Assembly (NCBI RefSeq): GCF_030445035.2
Contig: NC_080673.1
Span: 176,619,216 to 176,683,215 of the forward strand
Length of the DNA stretch: 64,000 nucleotides
DNA from: Dasypus novemcinctus
Lineage: Eukaryota; Chordata; Mammalia; Cingulata; Dasypodidae
Reading direction: 5' to 3'
In this document: in pieces, positions 13,104-24,504 of the stretch
How the letters are laid out: every line of letters begins with the position of its first letter
How positions within the stretch are numbered: the first letter of the stretch is position 1
Made by a program: the position numbers and the translations under genes
The notes under the pieces: generated by a model
What the model was told of the DNA's origin: nothing
What the model saw: the letters and a program-made list of their open reading frames with translations, nothing else
The model's database searches: none

Positions 13104-14110
13104 TTATTTTCCCCTTCTATTTTTGTCTTTTTTGTTGCTCTCACACTCTCCTCCATCTCTGACTGCCTGTTTTTTCCTTTCTTCCTGCAGAACTCCCTTA
13201 AGAATTTCTTGAAGGGGAGGTTTCTTGTTGATATACTCTTTCAGTTTCTGTTTATATGTGAATATTTTGAACTCTCTATCATTTTTGAATGCTAGCCAGC
13301 TGGATAGCGTATTCTTGGTTGGAAATTTTTTTCCTTTAGTACCTTGACTACATCATACCACTGCCTTCTTGCCTCCATCGTTTCAGATGAGAAATCAGCA
13401 CTTAATCTTATGGAGCTTCCCTTGTATGTGATGGTTTTCTTTTCTCTTGCTGCTTCTAGAATTTTCTCTTTGTCTTGAACATTGGATAATTTGACAAGTA
13501 TATGTCTTGGGGTGGGCCTGTTGGGGTTTATGACCAGTGGCGTGCGCTGTGCTTCTTGAATTTGTACATCTGTCTCTTTCAGTAGATTTGGGAAGTTTTC
13601 AGTCATTATTTCCTGCAACACTCCTTCTGACCCCTTTCCCTTCTCTTCTCCTTCTGGAATGCCTGTAATACATATGTTTGAGCGTTTTGCATTATCATTC
13701 AGGTCCCTAAGTCCTATCTGGATTTTTTCTACCTTTTTATTGACCACTTCTACTATCTGTTTGATTTCCAAAGCACTGTCTTCCACATCACTAGTTCTCT
13801 GCTCTGCCTCTTCTAGTCTGCTGATATTTGCTGCAAGTGTATTTTTGATTTCTTGAATTGTGGCGTTCATTTCCATCATATCTGTTATTTTTTTGCGCAT
13901 GTCTGCAATTTCCCCTCCAAGTGTTGTCTTCATGTTGTTAACCTCTTTCATTACTTCATCAAATTTGTCGGTGATAAATGTTCTGAGATCTTTCATTGTT
14001 TGTGCGAAGATCTGCTCCCCTTCCTGATTTTTAGTTTGTTGATTGGATTCAGCCATGTTTTCCTGATTACTGGTTTGGTTTGTAGATTTTTGTTGCTGTC
14101 TTGTCATCAT
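13104..14110 (-). pseudogene. L1 ORF1 (RNA-binding chaperone), one frameshift
   Basis: ORF1p coats L1 RNA and acts as a nucleic-acid chaperone in the L1 ribonucleoprotein. The frame starts at an ATG at 14108-14110 and stays open for 272 residues. It has a polar Gln/Asn-rich N-terminus, then a heptad-like coiled coil (about residues 40-125), then an RRM-like segment with SNICITGIPEG and HILVKLSNVQDKEKIL, and the start of the C-terminal domain to RIRYPA. There a one-base loss (around 13292) leads into a stop. The remaining C-terminal codons continue in another frame to a stop at 13104-13106. The pre-damage length would have been near 335 residues, usual for the family. The gap to the ORF2 start is about 43 bases. 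Confidence 0.9.
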
Positions 14111-16077
14111 TTTTTCTTGATGGGTTTAATCAGTTCCTTAGCTTCTTTGTCTAGTCTTGGAGATTAATTAGCTGTTGTTTTGGCATAAATGTTATATCTT
14201 CTCTTTGTCACTCTGTTCTTCTTATTCTAATTTCTTATTGCTGATTAAGTTCACTTTAAAGGAAAATATTAGTGCTGGGGAAAGGCAATTGTGTAAGGAA
14301 GGAAAAAGTGTAAAGTAGTATTGGTGATATACGTTAACAAAGCGACAATATGAGTTCTGGGAGGATGGAGGTTAGATCATGTAAATTGTGTAGAGTTATA
14401 GTAGTAGGAAAGTACCTATAATGAGGTATATGACTGAATATGGGAGGAATATGGTACGTACTAAGAAGCTATTGTTTTCGTAAGAGAGCGAAAAAGAAAA
14501 GAGAGGTAATAGTTTCAAGGGCGAATACCAGATGGAAAACTAAACAAAGGTATTAGAAATTAAGAGTTAGACACTTTGTGGGTCAAAGAAAGGGAAGTGG
14601 AATATAGGAGAGATAGCAGATGGTGGAGGATATCAAGTTGTAGGGGAAAGAGGATAGTGTAGATAGCCTAAATCTATTCACAGAGAAATGAGGCAGTGGA
14701 GGATGAGGAAGCCCAGCAAATGTGAGGTGTTTCCTGCAGGACCTATTGTATTGTTAAGATAAAATAGAATAAGAAGAAGATCGGGGACAAGAAAGAGAGG
14801 ATTAAAAAAAAAAAGAGAGAGACTTTGGGGGATACGCTGGGAGAAAAGACTGGGGAATAATGCAATGCCAGGAATCAGAACATTAAAAAACTAGAATAAA
14901 AAATAGAAATAGAATAAAAATAAAAACAAAACAAAATAAAACAAAGAAGAAAAATGCAAACATTGAGGGCTAGGACATTCAAGGGCCTCAGATGAATCTC
15001 AGGATGTGGTGGTTTCAGGGATGGACAGTCTGAGGTATTGAGGCCTCAAGAGGTGTGAGTCTCTGGCGTGTGGGCCGCCAGAGTCCAGGGAACTCAGACC
15101 TGGCAACCTCGAGTCCAGTTAACAGGAATCCTGGGAGCACCACAGTGCATCACAGCCTTCAGGGATCCCCGCAGCTGGGTCCCAGCCCTATGGGTGAGGT
15201 CTCATCCACAAGCTCTATCCTGTGTTCTGTGTCCTACAATTCACTCACTTACTAGGGTCTATTGTGTGGATATATCACCAATTGACTTCAGGAACCCTCC
15301 CACCCTGTGGTCCCTGGGAACGTCCACCTGGGGGCTTCTCTAGGCTGCAGCCAATTTAATGACTCAGATCAATATCCAGGTCCGGGGGAGGGGCTACAGC
15401 CAGAAACGCTAATAACAGAGTCCAAACCCGAAATTCCCACACTTCGCAAAATATTCCCCTAATCAGCTTCCAAAACGTCTGCCACCCTGCGAGACCCTGG
15501 TAGCGTCTCTTTGTTGCTATCACTTTGAAACTGCTGTAGGTCAGCAGCCGGGCTTGTGGGGGGGGAGCATGGCTCTAGGCGGAAACACTATTGTTTGTGT
15601 CTGCAATCACAAATTCCCCCCACTTTGCCCTAAAACCCCCGTCTGTCTGCCCAAATGGGTCTGCAAGCACCTCCCTTCCCACCAACCCCCCAATAGGCTG
15701 CCCAGGGCCCACGAACTCCCCAGTACTGCAGAGCCTCCAAAAAAAAAAACAAAGAACAGAAACCCCGCCGCCGGGCTCGGCCCGGCTCCCCCGGCCGCCG
15801 CCCCTCGGCCCGGCTCCCCCCGCCGCGGTGGTGCTAGATGCCTCAGCTCTGCCTACCCAAGGAGGGAATCCTCCCCACATAGCTGGGATCTCCGTGTATA
15901 TTTCACAGATGGATCCTCTCTGTTACCTTCCCTCCAAATTGATGTCCAGACACCTCCGGACCAGCAAAAATCCCGAAACAGCCCGGTCCCAAAGAGTCTC
16001 CAACGCCGCCCAGCCAACTCCCTGCAGGAACTACTAACAGGGAAGTTCACTCAGCAGCCATCTTGCCCCGACCCCCC
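14111..16077 (-). promoter_or_regulatory. L1 5' UTR and internal promoter
   Basis: This region precedes ORF1 and begins with a CAAGATGGC box (complement near 16056-16066) that resembles the YY1 site at the start of primate L1. A short GC-rich block (about 15760-15832) lies a few hundred bases inside the element, followed by a module (about 14950-15610) that has no counterpart in the second L1 of this window. The part nearest ORF1 is A/G-rich on the plus strand. By analogy with other L1s it should drive transcription by RNA polymerase II. Confidence 0.75.
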
Positions 16078-16123
16078 ACACTCAAAATTTAAAGGTCATT
16101 CTTTTGGAAGAAAATTGCACTAG
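15554..16123 (+). other. Open frame antisense to the L1 5' UTR, ORF0-like candidate
   Basis: A frame of 189 codons opens inside the L1 5' UTR, on the strand opposite to L1 transcription. It runs through the 5' end of the element into flanking DNA. The product would be Pro/Arg/Ser-rich with a lysine run (PPKKKTKNRN). A segment with YPRRES, WDLRV and SLLPSLQIDVQTPPDQQKS recurs in the antisense frame of the second L1 (62407-63303). Primate L1 has an antisense ORF0 in the same relative place. Long open frames are easy to obtain by chance in GC-rich DNA, so coding is unproven. Confidence 0.3.
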
Positions 16124-17130
16124 ACAATGGACTATTAAAAACAATATTTCCAATAAGCTTCCTGTAAGTTAGTTAAAAGACTTGTCTTCCTTCCTTTCTC
16201 CTTCATCTCATGTTATTGGTTATCAATTATGTATCATGAATTTGGTTAGGCTCTGGTAGCACACTGCTGAACACTGTAGACTTGCCTTGTATCTTCAGGG
16301 ACCTTAGAATCTGGCTATTGATCCTGATACATAGTTGGATCCATCTTGGTATCTACAAAACACAAAATCACACCGACCCTTTCCAAGATAGTGAACATTT
16401 TCACTAGTAAGTTAATATCATCCTCATTTACTTTCAAATCCATTTATGAATGACAAATCATTTCCACCTCACCTCATATTAGTCATCCACCAATAGTCCA
16501 ATTCTATCCCCCCAGGTTTATTTTGTGATTCAGAAAAACTAAAAATATAACAACCTTTGAAAGAGCACAACAACCACTTAATTAGCTTAACTTTGCTTCA
16601 GATTTTCTTGTGTTTAAATAAGGCCCTTATGACTCCAAAGTACACCATCTAATGTACATTCCTAAGACTTGGGTACTCATATTGATTAACTTGTGTTTAT
16701 TTTTTAACAAATCCTATATCTTGAATTTTCATCAACCTTAACTTTGAAGTTTGAGCTATATCACTTATAAACAAACAGACATAGGAGTTAAAATTCACAG
16801 ATATCAGATAGTCTTAGGTAAACAAAAATCTGTGCTCATAGAACCTTCATAATTATTTAAAGCTCCTTGCAAAAATACAGTTCCATAAACCTGTGTGTCC
16901 TAGTCTCTTGGGACAACCTCTGAAGCCAACTTCTCTCTGCCTTCTGAAGTTCTACTAGATTATTCAAGATAGTGAGATGCCTCTGGTTTATAGGAAACAT
17001 TTTTTTGAAGGTGATATTCATCTAGATCTATAGAAAGTCTCTCTCAAGCTTCTGAGACTGTGCATCCAAGAGCCAACTACTTTTCTGTATCTAAAGGACT
17101 GGAGAAAATGTGTCTTCTGTTTTAAGTAAG

Positions 17131-17347
17131 GTGGTAGAGCATAGTGGTGAAGAGCACAAACTCTGGAGCTGGTAGCCTAGGTTTGAATGTATAGTTCACT
17201 GCTGGAAGATCTTGGGCAACAAGCTGAATCTGTCAAAGACTCAGTATACCCACCTAAGAAGTGGGATGATGATTAGGACCCTATAGATTTGTTTGTAGAT
17301 TAAATAAGTTAATAAGTTAATATATTTAGTACCAGATATATAGTAAG
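17131..17347 (+). mobile_element. MIR SINE
   Basis: Contains the MIR-type head (AGTGGTGAAGAGCACAAACTCTGGAGC), a CTGGAAGATCTTGGGCAA-like core and the ANNATTAAATAAGTTAATA 3' part. Old and diverged. Confidence 0.8.
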
Positions 17348-17358
17348 CTATGTACTTG

Positions 17359-17416
17359 TATATATAGATATACAGATATATAGATATATATGTGTGTGTA
17401 TGTGTGTGTGCATGTG
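17359..17416. repeat. Mixed (TA)n/(TG)n microsatellite
   Basis: Tatagata-like units followed by two TG runs, directly after a MIR. Confidence 0.85.
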
Positions 17417-18489
17417 ATTTTCATTATTCACCATAATTATGTTCTATATAAAGCTACCATGAACACTGGATTACTGAATACTGAACTAGAACTCTTGGGG
17501 AAATATAGGGAAATGTTCAATATAGTGTTAGGCCCTGAAAGCCCCTGGTCATAGGAATTTCATCAACAAATCAATACTTAATCCTGTTATGCATGTTTCT
17601 GTTTAAGGACATATTATTTAATATATATTTTTTACTCATTAACATCAAACCTATGGCCAACAGCATGATATCTCATGCCTGGATGAAGTTTATCAAACAC
17701 ATGTATTCTCTCTATATAGAACACCAAAGACTTACACTTAAGAACACTAGACAACACATCAGCATCACATTTTTGGGCCATTTTAAGAGCAAAGTCACTA
17801 ACAAAAAGAACAAAAATGTAAAACCATGACACTTACTACAACTTTGTCTTATTTTAGACAAAAATACCTGTTGAATGAATGGAAATATCAAGTAAAAGAT
17901 GCTGGAGAAGAAAGTTTAGTGTTATGGTCAAATAGTACAAATGAACAGAGAAGGCATATCAGATGTGCAGTGGAAAAGTCATTTAAAACTCTCCTTTGTT
18001 GTTTCTTTATCTGGCAGCAAAAGAGTTCTCCCAGTGCATCCTTCTCTGAAAGAGTATCATGATGGTAATGATCCCATCTGTTGACTCAATAGAGTTCTGT
18101 TTTACCAAATGGAAATCAGAGGTATTTTTCTCTCTTCTTTATCCATGTTCTACAAGAAAGCAGTCTTTACAGATCATTTATCTTACTGGCCACCTTCATG
18201 ACATTGGAGCAGCTAAGCGAATTACACACAGAATTTCAAGGAGGGGTCCACCAAATTTGTGGGACCTACATTAAGCTCCGTCCTTAGTAATGAGATAAGA
18301 AATGGCTGTCATGTTTTGGTCTCAATGGGAGAAATTTACAGAAGAGGAGGCCACTTCTGCTTCCCTCCCAATTCAGAGATATAAATGAAGTTGATTTTAA
18401 ACCTAAATTCAGCAAAAGATGTAACAAAGGAACAGATTCAAGAAGAATAGAGCTATGTGGCCTTTCTACATGTTATGAGCAATATTGAC

Positions 18490-19683
18490 TGCGACAGACT
18501 GAAGCTGAGTGAACCCCATAAAATCATGTTCTTAGAGCTAATTCATTCATGTTGGTGTGAATCTATTGTAGCCCATTTGATTAAATGACATCAGATAAGG
18601 GCCTTTGATTAGATCACATCAGGAACCTGTGACCCAGTGTGGTTCTTAATCCTCCTACTGACCTCCTTTATATATGGAAGGGATACAGAGAGACAGCAGA
18701 GAGGAAAGACCCAGGAGTTCAGAAAGGAATCCACATAACAGAGAGGGAAAGCCAATGAGAACAAGAAGCTGAAATTAACAGAACCCAGGAGAGAAAAAGC
18801 CACAGAAGTAGCACCCAGAAACTGAAAGCAACAAAGACTGGAGGGGAAGGTAGAGACATATGGTTAGGCTAATGCATCAACTTGACCAGGTAATGGTGCC
18901 TAGATGTTTGTTCAAACAAGCACTAGGCTCATTGTAATGTATAGATATTTCATGGGCTTTAATCAGCTGTGAGTTAATTACATCTATGGATGATTACAGC
19001 AACAATTAACTGAAAAGATTGCTTTCAGCAATCAGTGACTTCAATCACTTGAACATCTTAGAAGGAGAAGTGATTTCAGCATTCAGAGAGAGAATTCCCA
19101 TCTCTATTTCAGACAGCGAGTTTCTGCTGGTGAACTCATCGAGCAACTTCATCAGAGCTCCTGGCTTGTGCCCTGTCCTATGTGCATCCCCATGGTTGTG
19201 TGAGACAATTTTATAAAATCTACTACTATTTACAGATATCTCTTGTCTGTTTCCCTAGAGAACCCTGCCTAATACACTGGTGGACACCATCATTGTGCCC
19301 TGCCATGTGACATGAGCCCAGGAGAGAGCTTCATCTAATATCGAGATTGGGACATTTTTCTCCAGATCACTGAAAGTCCTTTGTAAGAAGAAAAATTTCA
19401 TACATAAAGTGAGAAAGCCACAGGGAAGAGCTAAAAGTAGTGGTTTAACAGGAACCTAGGAGAGAAAGGAGAGGACATGATTATATGGCAAGAAAGCCAA
19501 GGAACTCAAAGTATTTCAGTAAGGCAGCACTAGAAAGCTACAGATTTTCAAGAGAAAGTAAATTTTTGCTGACTCTTCAATTTGGAACCTTGTAAAAACT
19601 CAAACCATGAGGCAAAAAATTCCCATTTGTTTAAGCTAACCTACTGTGTGGTATTTGTCATAGCAGCCCAAAAAATGAACACA
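18490..19683 (+). mobile_element. MaLR-type LTR interrupted by another LTR
   Basis: The left part (18490-18858) and right part (about 19277-19683) together follow the 419-897 family: a GGTGTGAATC segment, a GGGCCTTTGATTAGAT segment, a CCCTGCCATGTGACA segment, and AAAATTCCCATTTGTTTAAGC near the end. A different LTR fills the gap. Confidence 0.7.
18859..19276 (+). mobile_element. ERVL-type solo LTR nested in another LTR
   Basis: A block from TATGGTTAGGC to CCTAATACA has the CATCAACTTGACCAGG start and the TTTCCCTAGAGAACCCTG end of a widespread ERVL-like mammalian LTR. It interrupts the older LTR between its GAGACA and GACACCATC segments. Confidence 0.7.
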
Positions 19684-20797
19684 GTGATCAAAAGTGTACA
19701 AAATATCCTTCTGACTTTAAATGTCATTATGTTTGTTACTTACATAGTTTTTGCTGCCTTTTCATTTACCTTCATTTCTTGCACATTAATTCCTCTCTTT
19801 TGCTTAAAAACTTTTAGTGTCTTCATCAAATAAGAAAAGACAGCAGATTGTGAAAGAAAGCACCATTTCCTCTCATTTTGACTATCTTGGAGCTCCCATT
19901 GACTCCAAAGAGTCATTCTCAAAAAAAGAGAAAATAGATTTATATCAACAGATAGTAAATGGCTCAGAATGGTCTTTATTGTATTTAATAGATGACATTT
20001 TAACTTTTAGGTCTAGCATTGTCTATTATATTTTCTTTTGGTGAAAAGAGTGAAAATATTAGGAAAATGTTGCTTAAATAAGGTTAATTTTAGTACACAT
20101 AGATTTTTAATTCAAACATAATTTTTGCATTTGGTTTATTTCAGTCTTAATGGTGGTATGCAAATTTATGTAAAAATAAAATAATTTTTAAATTACATGT
20201 ACAGAATGGAAAGAATGCAAGTGCACATCAATGGGAGAATTGTTAAATGTTATGGTATATCTATGCAATGGATTTAATTGTAGTCATCAAAAGAATTAAC
20301 ATGATCTTTATGTACTAATTGGAACAAGTTCCAAAATAAATTAAATAGAAAAAAAAACAGCCATGTTTAGAAAATGTGATATGAATCATTCTGAAATCTA
20401 AATTTTCATGTTAAGTCACAATCTCTTAGTTTGTTTTCATCACAGTTATTAAAATATCTGAAACATTCAAAAGATTAAGGTAAAAACATGCACTACTGAA
20501 AAGCGAGTGTTTCTTTTTTAACCTGTCTCAACAAGGAAAGAGAGAGAGGATGGGGCAAAGAAGGAATGAAGGAACATGCTTAGTTGACATATAATCATGG
20601 CTTTTATTGTTGTTGTTGTTGTTACTGTGGTTATCATTCGGAAAATATAAATTTAAACTCATTAAAGACTTCCCTAGCCTTCTACCAAGGGTTACCTTCC
20701 TACTCCCAACAATTAACTATTATTCTATTCCCTTATATTACAGCTTATGAAAAAGAAATTTAAGTAAATTTATTTTTCACCATAAGCACAGGACCTG
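19684..20797. other. Unannotated intergenic sequence
   Basis: AT-rich with a GTT microsatellite; nothing else recognised. The short stretches 21323-21831 and 24510-24895 are similarly plain. Confidence 0.5.
20606..20623. repeat. (GTT)n microsatellite
   Basis: Five to six GTT units. Confidence 0.8.
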
Positions 20798-20801
20798 CCA
20801 T

Positions 20802-21318
20802 TGTAAGAAGGAAATCCTCTGAAAAAAAAAAAATAAGACTCACCCAATTGTGAAGAAGAAAAGAATTTATTCTCAGTCTTGCAAGAAGGTACGCACAACC
20901 AGAAAATGAGCTGGCACTCAGAACAAAGAAAAATGACACAATTTATACCCCTAAGGCTAGCACACAAGCCCTTTCTCTGTTTCTCCATAGATTGGATATT
21001 TCAGAGGTTACAGTCTATCCAAGAAGGTCTAACTTTCCTGTATAAAATTTTTTGATTAACCGCTTCCGCCATCACATTTCAACCATTTTAATTTTTACCT
21101 GCTCCTTTTGCCAAATAAGAAATGGAATTTAATGCTGAATTGGTATTGACTTAATTCTTTCTTGTGCTTCTTTTTTCTGGCTATAGGACTGGCTTAAGCT
21201 GGTTTCTTTTGTTCTTGCTTAACCTGGGAGTGGGAGACAGAGGCAGTAGGCTGCCAGGTTACATTAATTAATATTTTCTTCCTTTATATGAAAACTAAAC
21301 TAATCTCCATTTCTTACA
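20802..21318 (-). mobile_element. ERV1-like solo LTR with 4-bp target duplication
   Basis: The element is 517 bases with terminal inverted repeats TGTAAGAA and TTCTTACA. It is flanked by a perfect 4-base duplication ccat (20798-20801 and 21319-21322). On the minus strand an AATAAA (20866-20871) is followed by a short U5-like segment with CAATTGGGTGAGTCTT. A 4-base duplication and this layout fit gammaretrovirus-like ERV1 LTRs. No internal region remains. Confidence 0.85.
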
Positions 21319-21836
21319 CCATCACCTCACTCTTTTCTAGTTCTTTGAATAACTAGACTCTTCTATTATTTCACAAAGATATGTTATTGTTTGTGATAAA
21401 ATCCTTAGGTATACCTCATGTGTTGAAAGAACATGACAACTAAGCATTCTTGTTATTTATCTTCAAATGAACATTTACTAACAGTAGTAATGTCACCATA
21501 TTTATGTAACAATTGAAATGCTGCAGAATACCAGGAAAAAGATCAGAAGAGAGGTGTGTGTATGTTTCTGTACTAATACCTTTTTATATATAAGACAAAG
21601 CATAGTAACCAATAATGATTTCTAAAGAGGTTAAAAGAAAGAACTTTTTGTCTGTATTAACTTACATTATCCTTAAAGCAACAATATGAATAAGTATTAC
21701 TGCTTATATTTTGTAGATTCTGAAGCACATACTCAAAGTTATGCCAAAGTATATCATAAACAGTGAAGCTAGACACAAAGAACTGTATTATGACTCATTT
21801 TTTTTGTTCTTTGCTCTACTATTAAACCATAGAATC

Positions 21837-24504
21837 TGTATTAGTCGGCCAAAGGGTGCTGATGCAAAATACTAGAAATCAGTTGCTTTTTATAAAGGGT
21901 ATCTATTTGGGGTAGATTACAGATACCAGGCCAATAAGCATAAGTTACTTCCCTTACCAAAGTCTATTTTCATGTGTGGAGCAAGATGGCTGCCAATGTC
22001 TGTGAGGGTTTGGGCTTCCTGGGTTCCTCACTTCCAGGATCTTGCTTCTCTCTGGGTTTAGCTTTCCTGTCTTCCTGGGGCTTGCTCCTCCTTCCTCTAT
22101 GAGCTTACTTTCCAGGAGTCTAGCTTAAGGCTCCGGCATCAAATTCCACCTTTAAAACTACTACATCAAAAATCCTTAACTCTGTCCTTTACCATGCCTT
22201 TAATCTCTGAGCCCCCATCCACCAAAGGGTGGGGACTTAAGGCCCTACTGGTATAAGAGGTTTACATAATTACTTAATCACGTAAACCTATGAATCCAGT
22301 ATGCTCTAATATGCCCAGAGGAAAAAATCGCTTTACACACATAATCCAATCTTTCTTTTTGGAATTCATCAACAATATCAAACCACTACACTCCACCCTC
22401 TGAATTCCAAAAAGACATTACAATATTCAAAAAAACCTTAAATGAGTTACAATGCAAGTACTAAATCACAGCACAATCAATTTAAAGAAATACAGTTTGT
22501 CTTGGGGCAAAGCTCATCTACTATAGACCTCTGACACTTACAAAACAGTTAATCCGCTTCCAATACACAAAAGGACAAAGGATAAATATTTCCATTACAA
22601 TAAGGAGACATTGAGAGGGAAACATGAGTCATGGTTTCTCCACAGTTCAGTAGACTGGAAGGGAATCCTCTGTTTCTTTTCAAAGTCTGAGAGTCATTCT
22701 TAAGAAGATGGTTTGTTCTTCTTGTGGCCTATGGGAAACACCCTTTCCATAGCTTGCCCAAAGGCATTTTCTTGGTTCCACCCTCATCAAGCATTTGGGT
22801 GTCGACCAAGCTCCAGACATCTCCCTCCAAGATTGTTGAAGTGATTGCCACACCTCATCCAAACTTTAAAATAGAGTCTTAATCCCCTTAGTATAGTGAC
22901 ATGAAGAAAACATTCCCCTTAAACTTTGGCATACAGGAACAACCCTCTCAAAGCAATGAGTTGACCACCTGGCCTTCTCTAACCTTTGGGGGACAGGTCC
23001 ATCCCTCTCAGACCTGTGGGGTGCTGACCTTAACTACCCTAATCTTTGGGGAATATGCTCCACCCTCGCTGTACCCTGGGATAGCAAAACTCTCCCAGAA
23101 TATCAGACAGGAACATCCACCCTCTTTAACTGCTGGGGCAAACTCACCCTCTCTGTCCACATGGGTGGGGTTCTTCTCCTGGCCCAAGGTAATGTCCTAA
23201 TTCCAGATCTCAGCTTCCACAGTTTTCCTCTTAAAGCTGTTTCTCCTTCACTCTCTCCTTTCCTTTCACTCTCTCTTTCCTTTCTCCTTTTAGTCCAAGC
23301 TGACAGTGTTGTGTTTTTTTTTTTTTCATACAGCTCTTTCAAAAAACTTGTTGGTTTAGCATGCAAGAAGAAGGGATCCAAGCCATCAGACAGTAAGACT
23401 TTCCACAAGTCTTTCCAAGATAACTGCATCTTCAATCCTGATTTACTAGTTCCAAGTTTAGTTAAGCCCTCCAGTTGGGCACTTTCATTTGGGAGCTTGA
23501 TTTCCAGAAGTTTGGAATTTCCAGAATCAGTTTCTGTTTTCTTTGTGCCCAGCAGTTCAGTCCTCAGCTTGTCTCTCTTGTCTAGCATTGTGCTATAAGC
23601 TGCAAGTAGAAGTCAAGCCACATTCTCTGGGTTTACTTTGGAAATTTCTTCAGCTAAATGCCCAGGCTCACCATTTTCAAATTCTGCCTTCCATGAAACA
23701 CCAGGAGTTAATCTTGCTAAGTTCTCTCCAACTTTAAAACACAGATCACCTTTCCTCCAGTTTCCAATAATAGTTTCATCATTTACTTCTAAGCATCATA
23801 AAAAGTCTCTTTAGCATTCCATATTGCTATTAACAGTCTCTTCAAAGCACTGTAGGTGTTCCTTCCAAGCATCTCACAATTCCTCCAAAAAATACCCCTT
23901 AACCATTTATAAAACCATTCCAGCATTTCGGTAATTGCAAAAGCACTTTTCCACTCCTTGGTACCAAATTCTATACTAGTCACCCAAAGGGGTGCTGATG
24001 CAAAATACCAGAAACCAGTTGGTTTTAATAAAGCATGTCTATTTGGGGTAGGAGGTTATAGATATCAGGCCATAAAGCGTAAGTTACTTCCCTCACAAAA
24101 GTCTATTGGAGCAAGATGGCTGCTGACATCTGTAAGGGTTCAGGCTTCCTGGGTTCCTCCCTTCCAGGGTCTTGTTTCTCTCTGAGTTTAGGGTTCCTGT
24201 CTCCTGGGGCTTGCTTCCTTTCCACTGTGAGCTTACTTTCCAGGGTTCTAGCTTATGGCTCCAGCATCAAACTCCAACATCAAAAACCCTTAACTCTGTC
24301 CTTCACCATGCCTTTAATCTCTGAGTCCCCACCCACCAAAAGGTGATGACTCAAGGCCCTACTGGTACAAGAGGTTTACATAATTACTAAATCAAGTAAA
24401 CCCATGAATCCAGTGTAATCTAATATGCCCAGAGGAAAAGATCAGTTTACACACATAATCCAATATTTCTTTTTGGAATTCTTCAATATTATCAAATTGC
24501 TACA
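21837..24504 (-). mobile_element. Complete two-LTR MaLR-type element, non-autonomous
   Basis: Two related LTRs (21837-22390 and 23972-24504) flank about 1.6 kb of internal sequence. A perfect 5-base target duplication gaatc (21832-21836 and 24505-24509) flanks the whole. On the minus strand the 5' LTR is the right one. Two bases past it is TTTGGTACCAAGGAGTGG, which resembles the start of MaLR internal regions and lies where the primer-binding site belongs. A purine tract (GAATTCAGAGGGTGGAG) precedes the 3' LTR. No gag, pol or env frame is recognisable. Confidence 0.88.
22924..23160. repeat. 60-bp tandem repeat inside the MaLR-type element
   Basis: Four units of exactly 60 bases start at 22924, 22984, 23044 and 23104 (the last slightly short). 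The first three share the ctttgg start and all have a CC(A/C)(A/T)CCCTC-like core at the same phase. The unit is a multiple of three, so the plus strand shows a 20-residue periodic open frame (22901-23200), which I do not read as coding. Confidence 0.8.

Larger units (their letters stand above)
6624..16077 (-). mobile_element. Full-length LINE-1, about 9.45 kb, lineage-specific subfamily, decayed
   Basis: A complete L1 lies in the minus direction: 5' UTR (about 14111-16077), ORF1, ORF2, a long 3' UTR (about 6640-9240) and an A-rich tail (plus-strand T-rich run near 6624-6660). It is flanked by near-identical target duplications, acactcgaaaattt at 6610-6623 and acactcaaaattt at 16078-16090, differing by one base. 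The 5' end has the CAAGATGGC type start usual for mammalian L1. The element is longer than the roughly 6-7 kb usual for human or mouse L1, because both untranslated regions are long. Both ORFs carry frameshifts or stops, so it is probably not autonomous now. Confidence 0.93.
16091..18489. other. Unannotated intergenic sequence with one MIR
   Basis: Apart from the MIR at 17131-17347 and the adjacent microsatellite, no element or coding frame is recognised. Confidence 0.5.

Noticed and set aside
22901..23200. Periodic 99-codon frame on the plus strand
   Set aside because: It is produced by the 60-bp tandem repeat in a non-coding MaLR interior, antisense to the element.
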